A DNA stretch of 64,000 bases from Agrypnia vestita (taxonomy: Eukaryota > Arthropoda > Insecta > Trichoptera > Phryganeidae), in the NCBI GenBank assembly GCA_016648135.1, contig JADDOH010024980.1:434001-498000 (forward strand). The letters are read 5' to 3'. Of this stretch, positions 24,436 through 35,600 are shown in pieces. The notes under the pieces were generated by a model. It saw only the letters and a list, made by a program, of their open reading frames with translations. It made no database searches and was not told where the DNA came from. Both the position numbers and the translations under genes were made by a program. The first letter of the stretch is position 1, and the number at the start of each line of letters is the position of its first letter.

Positions 24436-25435
24436 AACAGATGACAAGTTGAAGTTCTCTGCAAACTGTCCATATCCTCTAGTAACGACTTCAAATGATG
24501 TTCTCCTTGTATGTGTTTTCCAATAACAGCTTTCCAGTCATGTATTTAAAGTAACTTCATCCTTGTATGTGTGTGTACTACAATATCTGCCTTCCAGTTA
24601 ATGATTCCCAAAAATGTGTTTTCCTTGTATATATATATTTCAATATCAGCGCCTGTAAAACTGTATTAGATCCTAGAAACAAAAGGACTATTCCCTCTAC
24701 GCCGAGCACATACAGAACATAAGCCCCTTCAATCTAGTTCATCCACTGTTATGCAAAAAGGCGGAAGAATAGTAATAGTAAAAGGTCCTTAACTGACAGA
24801 AGTTGAAGTTCTCTGCAAACTGTCCATATCCTCTAGTAGCGCCTGTGTTTTCCAATAACAACTTTCCAGTCGTGTATTTAACATAACGTCCTCCTTGTGT
24901 GTATGTGTGCTTCAATATCTGTCATCCAGTTAATGATTCCCAAAATAGAGTTTTCCTTGTATATATATTTCAATATCAGCACCTGTAAAACTGTATAGGA
25001 TCCTAGAAACAAAAAGACTATTCCCTCTACGCCGAGCACATGCAGGACATAAACCCCTTCAAACTAGTTCATCTACGCCGTACAGTGATATCACATGCAG
25101 ACATAAACAATATAATTACAAGTATGCTTGCGCCCCGCCGACTGGGCGCCTGTTTTTTCCAATAACAACTTTCCAGTCATGTATTTAACATAACGTCCTC
25201 CTTGTGTGTATGTGTGCTTCAATATCTGGCATCCAGTTAATGATTCCCAAAATAGTGTTTTCCTTGTATATATATTTCAATATCAGCACCTGTAAACCTG
25301 TATAGGATCCTAGAAACAAGAAGACTATTCCCTCTACGCCGAGCACATGCAGAACATAAGCCCTTTCAAACTAGTTCATCTACGCCGTATAGTGATATCA
25401 CAAGCAGACATAAACAATATAATTACAAGTACGCT
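24436..25435. repeat. Three tandem copies of a roughly 330-bp unit
   Basis: Units begin near 24440, 24800 and 25140. Each has ttccaataac followed by aactttccagt (or a close variant), a ttgtgtgtatgtgtgctt-like stretch, tgattcccaaaa, a tata run, 'aggatcctagaaac' or near, and ccctctacgccgagcacat. The last two units end with the same 'cagacataaacaatataa'. Confidence 0.8.
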
Positions 25436-25888
25436 TGCGTTCTCCCCCACTTTGGTGGAAATATTCGCATTCGTATTCACCGAATAGTAGGCGTGACATT
25501 CGTATTCGTGAAGGTAGTATTCGTTGCATCAAGGTAATTATATTTACAAGTATGTTTAAGTTCCCCCACCTTGGTGGAAATATTCGCATTCGTATTCACC
25601 GAATAGTAGGCCTGACATTCGTATTCGTGAAAGTAGTATTCGTTGCATCAAGGTAATTATATTTACAAGTATGTTTAAGTTCCCCCACCTTGGTGGGAAT
25701 ATTCGCATTCGTATTCACCGAATAGTAGGCCTGACATTCGTATACGTGAAAGTAGTATTAGTTGCATCAAGGTAATTATATTTACAAGTATGTTTAAGTT
25801 CCCCCACCTTGGTGGAAATATTCGCAATCGTATTCACCGAATAGTAGGCCTGACATTCGTATTCGTGAAAGTAGTATTCGTTGCATCA
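25425..25888. repeat. Four tandem copies of a 119-120-bp unit
   Basis: Units hold a ttcccccaccttggtgg motif at about 25439, 25561, 25680 and 25799, then attcaccgaatagtagg and tgaaagtagtatt. The ccaccttggtgg core is itself palindromic. This array abuts the roughly 330-bp repeats, and both share an aattacaagta-type joint. Confidence 0.85.
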
Positions 25889-25974
25889 CTCTCAATAATA
25901 AAATCATATAGATAAATAATTACGGTAACTCATAAAAATATGATATTACTTATATTAAACGAATAAAACAAAAC

Positions 25975-26310
25975 AATCTGTCATATAAGTAAATAACGTG
26001 ATTACGGAAGACCAAAGGTTAACTACCCCTGAACAAACCGCGAACTGCCCACAATAATGGAAAATGTTGTAGAAAACATTTCAAATATCTAATATTGAAT
26101 GAATAAAAACAATGTCATATGAATAACTATCACGGCTACGGAAGACCGAAGGTTAACTACCCCTGATCTAACCGCAAACGACCCACAATAATGGAATATG
26201 TTGTAGAAAACATTTCAAATATCTAATATTGAATGAATAAAAACAATGTCATATGAATAACTATCACGGCTACGGAAGACCGAAGGTTAACTACCCCTGA
26301 TCTAACCCTT
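25975..26310. repeat. Tandem repeat of about 134 bp, 2.5 copies
   Basis: Copies share tacggaagaccgaaggttaa, ctacccctga and aatattgaatgaataaaa. The first copy (about 25985-26050) is more diverged than the two that follow. Confidence 0.75.
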
Positions 26311-27912
26311 CCCCCTAAATACATACGTCTGACAATCACTATAAAATGCACCATGTATTATTAAAAAGTCGTAGCAATATATCGAAAGATAATTATTATT
26401 ACAGTCATGTTTGAGTTCGATAGATGGCGGTAGTATAACAATTTTTATTCATATGCCAGGCTGACCTGTAAATAATATCTTGCATTCGAAGCAGAATAAA
26501 TTTTAGCGCAAACTATATTGCACAAACATTAAAATCCGACACCGTAAACATCCCCTGCAATTTTATCAAGTAAAACGCTATCCTAAATAACCAATAATAT
26601 TTTAATTCTATTTATTTACATACCGCCAGAACTTCTCCGTCCGGGACGAACATAAAACGCGATTGTACCTTTCAAAGTGCCACCTCTTACGCGGCAAAAA
26701 TACCTATTATAATCGTGCTATGAATATAACCTATTCTCGTCTCATAATGGGGGCCTTGCGTCAATACGAAAACCCTTTCTAGAATTAATAAATGCGGCTT
26801 AATCTAAATAGATACAATATATACAATTCGAAATACGTCTTTACAAGAACTTGATAGGAACAAATCGTGTTTAAACGATTGCCTAATGATACGCAATACA
26901 AACATGTAACGAGTTCAAATAAACCACACATTCATGTTTTAATAAAATAAATATAAAATCCAGATGCATTTTTAAAATATATTATTTGGAGGAAATTTCT
27001 CGTACGATTTGAATTTATATCACACTGACAACCCTAGATATTAATTACACATAATTACCTCGATCTCAATTATTCCCTAAATAATACAGCCCGATAGTAA
27101 AAATAATTAACCGTAATAGAAAATATAAATGTGATCCCCAGCTGAAGACCGTATTGCACGCTACCCACGTAATACAACAATTATTATACTGCTACTAGGC
27201 AAATCATATAGAAATCTGTGTATTCAGTCGGCAGTACAGATAATACAAAAATTCCTTTGCATATTTGAAAATTACATAAGTATTATGGAAGAACGCCCGC
27301 TGGACTATCACAGCCGCAAAATCACGAATTATCATATATTAAATCTGATGCGCGCATAGTTATACAAAGTTCCAAATATAACACACATAAAAGGCAATAG
27401 AAATAAATAATATTGGAAATGCTTATCTGTTCACTGTTCCAAATCTTCTTTGAATTATTATCAAACTCCGGCTTTTTCCTCGGTCCAGTTAAATTATCTT
27501 CCTTATTTCGGACTCTCTTCGACAAGGCCTCGGCCGACCTCCAGGCTGAAAACTCTAGTGCCGCTCTCCAATTTGTATCGCTAAAATTAGTCCCTATCTC
27601 CCGCCATTTTTGACTCCAACCTACGTGTAAAGGTAAAGGTCTATCTCTCAGAACGCTTCTCATTGGCCAGATCCGCGGCGAACGGCCGCATCTGTGATTG
27701 GTCCATCTCGTCAAAACAAAATAACATAAAGCCTGCGTTACACGCCCGCGTGCATAAATAATAAAGCTCGCCCGCACCTACTTATCCGGCAAATATTTAC
27801 TTATAGAGTATTTATGAATTGTGGTGCTTCTCCTTATCATGAGCTTTTAGCAGATAGATATTTTCGTATAATTTTTCAGCAATGTCTATTTGAATAGGCC
27901 AATATCATTACA
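26311..27912. other. Right part of the 6.0-kb insertion, no gene seen
   Basis: Mixed-composition single-copy-looking sequence to the insertion's right end. A 151-codon minus-strand frame (27777-27322) covers a GC-richer patch but shows no recognisable motif. Confidence 0.4.
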
Positions 27913-28600
27913 GGCTGAAACTGTGAAAACCGAATGAAAGCGAATTTAATTCTGAAGTGCTTCACTTCAGGACGTTTATTTTCAATACACACACAGTATA
28001 AAATTGATCAACACGTCGCAGAGCAGCTTACAAAAATATAAAAACGGCAAAAGAAAACTCTAAAATGAACGCCATTCCATGGACACGCAATTCAGAACAA
28101 ATATTTACTGCAGACCTGACACGCATTATAATACGCTATGAGTCGGGTGTTGTCGCACCTCGCTACGACTTTTTTTATCGAATAAAAAAAAACAAAAGCT
28201 TTCGATTGTCGGTGGATATCAAAAAACTAGAGAGAGTAAAAAAAACGAAAAATAGGCAAAATATGGCGCCTCTATCTATTAATTGAACGTGATACTTGAT
28301 TTTTGAATACCATTCAAACTATACCAACAATTGCAGAAACATCGTGCTCGGTAAAAAGAAGCCCCAAAAAAGGTTTGTATTTTGGTCACGCCGCGAGAAA
28401 GAGACTGATGCAAAATTTCAACATAAAAAAGAAAGACGCCTAGATTTTGCACCTTTTGCACCATTCATATTGTATATTTTTTTCTTAAGCACCATGTTTA
28501 ATTACAAATGAAAAAGAGTCTAATAACGAAAATAAAATTTCGTTTTTGAGAAGAGCCCAGCTGGAAGGGCGTAAGGGGGGAGGTCCCGAAAAAAAACAGG
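27913..28600. repeat. Intergenic segmental duplication, copy 2 (right part)
   Basis: Continues the homology with about 5930-6660: gaaagcgaatttaattctga, gaacgccattcc, gccgcgagaaagagactgat and aaggggggaggtccc occur in both. No gene. Confidence 0.65.
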
Positions 28601-29419
28601 TCTTCAAGAGGGTTTCGGGAAAAGTTTTCATATTCAGGATTGGACAAAAAAATCCCAAGGTTATTAAGTTGCAAAGTGGATTTTCAGATTAAAATGAAAA
28701 ATAGCTGAAATTTGACTCACATCTGAGGAGTAGAGATGTCCTGCGAAAAATTTGAATATTCACTTGAAAATCATTCATTTTGCCTTTATTATAATTTTTA
28801 ATTTAGTATTTCTTTATTATTTTCTTATTACCCCAGCAAAAAGTTTAACCGGTCTTGTAAATCAACATATATTGTAGTATTTATGTTGTTTAAATTAATA
28901 TTTTTTGGTAGATTTTTCTCATCATAAAAATGATTTCACTATCGCTTAGATTAAGTTAAAGAGTACTTTAATCAAATCATTTCAATTCTTACATATTTTT
29001 TAAATGAAAACAATTTTTTCCTGTTATTTTGAATCGAGCAATTAATAAAAATAATTAAAATGATATCTTTTTTCCTTTAAATGCCAACAGATATTTCAGT
29101 TCCATTTTGTCGTATCGTCAGTTTTCGTCGCAATGTCACGGATCGTCAATTTTTATCAAACTTTAATATAAAAATTATAAAAAAGGGAACCATGTAAATC
29201 CTTTTTTTTCTTGCAAATGACGTAATAAAAAAATTAGAATATTATCATTAACTCGAAAAAGAATAATATTGTTTCCTGTAGTTGGAAAATCGTTTTCAAA
29301 CTTTGAATGCGTTTATCTCAAAACTGTTACGACGTGCATAGCTCGCTGGAACACAAAATTTAACCTGTTTTTGGTACATTCATGTCAAACCACTCTTTCT
29401 CATATCTGATTTGTGTTAA
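28601..29419. other. Intergenic, no gene seen
   Basis: AT-rich DNA between the duplicated intergenic block and the conserved 5' block of UGT-C. It replaces the much longer, repeat-filled stretch (6661-12318) in front of UGT-B. Confidence 0.4.
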
Positions 29420-29603
29420 TCGCGCGCAACGTAATGTAAATATTTGATTAAGATTGAGAGCCGTACAGAGAGATTAACTGCCAGAAACATTTCTTAAGCT
29501 TTTGTGTTATCAATCACTTATCATTCTTTCGAGTAAAACTGTCAGGATTAGTAGAAAAAATTCAAGTATTTTTGTGTTCTCTGTGGTGCAAACAAGTATA
29601 TCG
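29420..29603 (+). promoter_or_regulatory. Putative promoter/5'UTR of UGT-C
   Basis: Conserved with 12319-12504 before UGT-B: 'gtaatgtaaatatttga', 'gagccgtaca', 'cagaaacatttcttaa' and 'agtaaaactgtca'. The first in-frame ATG is 29604; the frame extends upstream only through a TTG at 29502. Confidence 0.5.
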
Positions 29604-32600
29604 ATGAAATTGTTTCTCGTTATTTTATTTTTTGGAATTTCGGGTATAAGCAATGGCGCTAGAATCCTCGGAGTGTTCCCCGTTCCATCGATAAGTCACC
29701 AAGTAGTGTACAGAGCGCTGATGGAAGAACTAGCAAGGAGGGGTCACCACTTGGTCGTTTTAACTCCTGATCCTGTAGCATACACGGAATCGGAATACGA
29801 GAATCTCACGCAAATCGACGTGCATGACATTTCTTATGGGCGCTGGAATTCAATCATGAACTCCAAACGTGACAGAATAAATACTAACGATCCACTCTCG
29901 TTATTTTTCTTATTGCAAGAAGCGTTATTAGATGTGATAGAGCACCAGTTTAAGCATTCTGCAGTGCAAAAACTTTTAAGTGATCCAAAGGAACATTTTG
30001 ATTTGTGTTTCTTCGAAATATTCATCCCTGCCGTTCGTCCTTTGAAGGAGAAATTCAACTGTCCAATGATACTTTTCGGTTCCATGTCAGGAATGTGGAA
30101 CAACCATCAAGATGTTGGGAATCCGACACATCCGTTTCTGTATCCCGATTTCACTCACTCAAAAGCCCGGCTGACGTTGAGAGAGAAATTTTTATTGGTA
30201 CGTGATTACTTCTTCCTCATCTATCTGCATTACAACGGATTATCTACATTTAGTGGTTTTGTTGAAAAGTACTTTGGAAAATCTACTGAATCCTTAGTAG
30301 AAATAGGAAAAAGTGTGGATATGATATTTTTAAATTATCACCCTGTTCTGATGGGAGTGCGGCCCTTGGTCCCCGCCACCGTCACGCTGGGCAGCATGCA
30401 CATCAAGCCTGGGAAGCCACTTCCTTCGGTAAGTTTAGGTATATTATACATTTTAATATTTAAAGCATTAACTTTAAGCATTAACAAAGTTGTTATATAA
30501 CTAATATTTTGTCATACATTTTTATTATGAATCATAGTTATAAATCATGAAAAAACTCTCGTTTGTGCGCTCTAACGTCGTATAATTTGCACAGCTAATT
30601 TAATCTAAAAGTACTGGAGGACCCTGAAAAATGCCTTTTGATCACTGTTCGATGAAAGGAAAATCCTGATCTATTTTCTCTCGAGGTGGAAGACGAGCAA
30701 CGATATCAGTCGTGTTGGGGATGTTAGACAGGGACTGTTGAGTATCAGCCAGAATAAGCTGACCCACAGCTAGCCTTATTAGGTAAACGAGATATACTAT
30801 AGATGTCTCACAGAGATGAAACTATTTTTTTTATAGGAAAGTGTGGAAGTCTTTCTTGGTGTCCGTAGGGCTTACTGTGTATAGTATAGCTGGTTTAAGG
30901 GATCACTTTACTTTAGACTTTACACAATGTAAGATTCACCAATTCCACCCATGATAAACTAACATATCTAGAAAATTTTCGGAAATTAGGTAAAGTTGGT
31001 TAGGGCACTTTATTATCCTGAATTCTCTCCGAGAGTGGAAGAACCTCAACGACACATTAAAGGCCCAAGTGACATTCCAAGAACCAGCAAAGATGAATAC
31101 ATCTCATGCAGGACTGTTAGTTTTTTATATATCAAAATACAAGTAACCCAATCTGTTGTGTATGATTTGAAGTTTTAGGAATTAGTGATTGAAACAAATA
31201 TAGTATATATAAATAGTATTATGGTTTTAATAAATTTTGTTCATTCAGTCTCCTCAAAACTCGTGCTTGATTTAAAAGGAGGAGTTGCACTACTTTGCTG
31301 TAAACTAATCCTCTGGATTAAAAACTACGAAGAAGATTCAATCTAGAATTTATTTTTAAGGTCATAACGTCATTTCTATATTGGGCAACAATGCCTTAAA
31401 ATACATATTTATCTATCGAAAATTAGGCAAGACGCTGTGTTTGTTTAATATTTTTCGACATTTTAATAAAAAGAACAATTTAAAAATCATTATGAGTAAG
31501 TCCTGTAATGTTAACGCTAAATTCATCAGTGATATAGGTATTCAATTTACGTACTAATCAAGTATTGATTTTGGCTTTTGTTCAGTATCACAAATTAAAC
31601 AAATGTACTTAAGCAAATGATGCCATTAAAATTTTATTTGGTTTTCACGGCCGTAAATTTTTTTATTTCCGATTCCTTAAAATCTACAAGTGCATCAGCT
31701 CTATGGCTTTGGCACTTTTAGTTACTACCTTATTGTAATAAACATCTTAAGTTTCACATTTGCTTGAAGCAAAATCTTCTATTATGAGTTTTCTGGGATA
31801 TAAATAATATTCCAGAAAACTCACACGAGAAACATGATACCTTTTTTGTAATAAAATAATAGCAGTAAAATAAGTAAGATTCATGTTTTTGATATTTTTA
31901 AGATAATTTATTCTGTACGCGTCTTTATGATTTTTTTTCTGATGACGAAAATTTTCTAAACTGTTAGGATTTGCATTGAAATGAATAAACATTGAAAATA
32001 ACAGCATTCTTTTCAGAATCTTCAACACATTCTGGATGATGCAAAGTATGGAGTGGTGTACTTCAGTCTCGGGAGTAACGTCAAGTCCGTCCAGCTTCCT
32101 GAGGAGACCAGGAAAACCTTCCTCGATGCATTCAGAGAGATGCCTTATACGGTACTATGGAAATGGGAAAACGATTCGCTTCCTAACCAGCCTTCCAATG
32201 TCTTCATTTCCAAGTGGTTTCCACAACAAGATGTACTCCGTAAGTATTTAACACACTGTTGAATTAATTGTATTATTTAAAGAGATGTAACAAATATTCG
32301 GTTACTATTCGGTATTCGGCATATTCGGCTCCATTATGGAATATTCGGTATTTGGACAAATACTGACTACTATTTGGCCGAATACCGAATACCTAAAAAC
32401 AGGAATAAGAATAAATCATGTAACTTTTACTAATGCTGAACAAACATTATATGTTAGAGAAAGAGCAATTTTTCAATTATTAATTTAATTATTTATCAAA
32501 TTAACTATCTAAAAGATCAATGGAAATGTAACTATTTTATTTTTTTAAGAAATCATAAAAAGGGAACAGAACAAAAAAGGCCACAATCATTTTAAAAAGA

Positions 32601-35600
32601 TTGATTTCATCGCGTAATTGAGCAAATTATAACCAGCAAAACACAAAACACTGTCAAGCGCGATTGGCGAAGCGTTGTGACAGCGGGCCAATCAGAGAGC
32701 AGGGTTCGCGATCATTGCCATAATGCGATTTGCGCGCCAATTTTCGTGCGCGCGGTAATCAGGCCGAATATTCGGCTATTCGGCCACGCTCCTGACCGAA
32801 TTTTCGGTATTCGGCCTGAGGCCAAATATAATATTTGGCAGCACTAATTATTTGTTGGAACATTTACATAATTCTTGAATATCCGATTATATCTTAAGTT
32901 CATTAATGATGATGATAAAAATTTAATTTATTATACGGTAGCAAATAATATCATTCATTAATGATTTACTTACAAAGCATTATGTTACCATTGTAAAGTG
33001 TTGTGTTCTTGTTTATATAATCCTCACTCATCTTATAACCAGAAATTTAAATTCAAAATTCAGTCTAATCACGGCCACTCCATTTCAGAATCAACCTCAA
33101 AAAATTCAAATTAGTTTGTAGTTCAAAATTTGTTAATTTTGTTATCAATATTCAATATTTTTTAGTTACATTTAATATTAATTAATTTTAATACTTACAT
33201 TGGAATCCTCTTAAAATATTGAGATTATAAATATGTAAACAAATTATAGATTATATAATATATATATATATATAATATATAATATATATAAATATAAAGT
33301 TAACGGAACCTTCTGTTACGTACCTTTATACAACCGTCAAATTTGGACTGTATAAGTGTATATAATGTTGTATTTATTTTTCGACGTATTTCTTTTGTAC
33401 TAATTTTTTTTTTTTTTTAATTAGCAAAATTCAAATTTACAAAACTAACTAACTAACTAACCATCACACCGTTTTCCCGCAGGGGTACCCAGAGAGGAAC
33501 GCCACACTCTTCTATCCTGGCACACCACTTTTGCTTCGGCCACATTAATATATTTTCTCATACAAATTCTACGGTTGTTGCGGCTTTTAACGGGGCCATC
33601 ATCAAACACTTGTTGTATCTGATCGTGCCAGGTCTTTCGCGGACGCCCTCTATTTCTGTTGCCTTCAACACTCGCCTCATATATTTTCTTAACCATCCTT
33701 TCCTCGTTCATACGTTCCACATGACCAAACCATCTCAGCACTCCTTTCTTTATTCTGTCTACCACACTACAGCCAGCATTGCATTCACGTCTAATTTGTT
33801 CATTCCTTACTCTATCGACCACACAAGATTTTCCACACAAGCGTCTTAGTGACCGCATTTCTACCGCATTCAGTCTACTTTCATTCCTCTTTTTCGAATT
33901 CCAGGCTTCACTTCCATACATTAGGGTTGGCACTAGAACGCCATTATGTACCGCTAGTCTTGCTTCCTTTGACAGATTCTTATTGGCCATAATTGCATTT
34001 AGAGCACCATTAACTCTGTTTCCCGCAGTTACTCTCTTTTCGATATCATTCTCAGCCTTTCCGTCTCTACTAAACATACTTCCCAAATGCACAAACTCGT
34101 TCACTTGTTCTAAGCATTCATTGTTTACAATTACATCACACTTAGTCACTCTTTCATCTCTCTCGAATACCATTACTTTCGATTTGCTGACATTCATCAT
34201 AAGATCACTCTGCATGCATACATCGGACATCCTGGATACCAGGTGCTGCAGATACACTTTAATATGTTTAAATTAATACACATTTTTTCTTCAACTTATG
34301 GTGCCTGCAGTGTTAGTTACATTTAGTAAAATGAATATTTTTTATTAATATACTACCACAGATTTATGCAACGTGCTAATGGAACGCAAGGAATTTATCT
34401 ACATGCGAATATTATCCATCTATTCGGCTAGCCTATCGAAGTATAATAGCGCTACGTTTTCACTGACGTGCTTGGTAAAACGATAGTGGAAACGCAGTAA
34501 TTACTTTAATCCTTGTGGATACAAGGATGAGCGAAATGCTATACACTAATAACAAGCTTTGCGTAGAGGATGTATTTTATGAAATATTACGCCACTTAAC
34601 TAGTTTCTGATAAGCTAAAAATGATAATTTTTAAGATAAACAAAAATGAAGGAACGTGTATTCATGTGCGCGTGGTAGAAGCTATACTTCTTTGGCGTAT
34701 TCTGATAATTGATATTTACATATTAGTTAAAAATGTATTAAATATAACATATACGCCTTAAATCGCAATTCCACAAAGAATTTTAATTTTCAATTCAATA
34801 ACCAATCATTCATTAGCTTTTGAATTGAGCATTTTTACGATTAGTACTCTATTTAAGATGGTCGAAAATACAATATTTCTATTACTGGAACTCTTATTTA
34901 AAGTGAGTAAATTTTTGACAGTATAATTTATGCGCGCGTATTTTGTGGTCTAGCATTTCCGCTACAATGCGCCTAAATAAGATAACTTCAAAAAATCTAC
35001 TGGTTTCAATCGCTTGACTGCTAATAATTAAAAAAATTAATGACATAAAATTGGAATTCTTATTATCGTGTTATACCTATGTTATTATATTTTTTACCTG
35101 TTTTGATATTCTATCATTTATATATTTAAATCGTAGTTATAATTTTCAGTCTTTGTTTTACGGTAAGTCAATTTAAATCTTTCAACAACCTTTTTAATTT
35201 AAGAGTATATATTTCTTCTTAGAATGATTCTCATTGTTCTGTTTCGTAAAATTCGAAGTTATACTTATTGAAAAATATTGACTGAAGAAAAATGATTAAT
35301 TATTAAGGGCTGTTACTTGAGTTATTTAATTTTTATATTATTCTTCTTAAGAATGATACTTTTGTGGAATTTCATGTCTAATTTTAGAGTTTATTTATAT
35401 TTCTTCTTCATAAATCTTTATCTCATTATTATCCTACTTCCTATCAAGATTCCTACTTTTTTTAAGATATTGCTGTTGATTTTCTGTTACTATTTGACCA
35501 TCCAAACGTCAAGGTGTTCATCACACAATGCGGTCAGCAGTCCATGGAAGAGGCCATCCATAGCAACGTTCCCATGATAGGAATACCATTTCTGGGCGAC

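Larger units (their letters stand above)
21897..27912. mobile_element. 6.0-kb insertion of unknown class
   Basis: Comparison with the uninterrupted A-side sequence (about 5925-5935) shows an insertion that begins tgtaac and ends attaca. It is flanked by a 4-bp direct repeat, ggct (21893-21896 and 27913-27916). TG…CA ends and a short duplication recall LTR elements, but no long terminal direct repeat was visible. No reverse transcriptase, integrase or transposase frame was seen. The interior is built of several tandem arrays listed separately. Base composition is less AT-rich than the surroundings. The longest frame (minus, 27777-27322) has no recognisable domain. Confidence 0.6.

Noticed and set aside
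27322..27777. 151-codon minus-strand ORF as a gene
   Set aside because: No recognisable motif, located in a repeat-rich insertion, and explained by a GC-richer patch.
21897..27912. Standard LTR retrotransposon
   Set aside because: TG…CA ends and a short duplication fit, but no terminal direct repeats, primer-binding site or pol frame were visible.
29502..29603. Upstream extension of UGT-C exon 1
   Set aside because: The extension begins at TTG and would bury the signal peptide; ATG 29604 aligns with UGT-B.
33457..34257. Host gene antisense to UGT-C
   Set aside because: The protein is the C-terminal part of a LINE reverse transcriptase.
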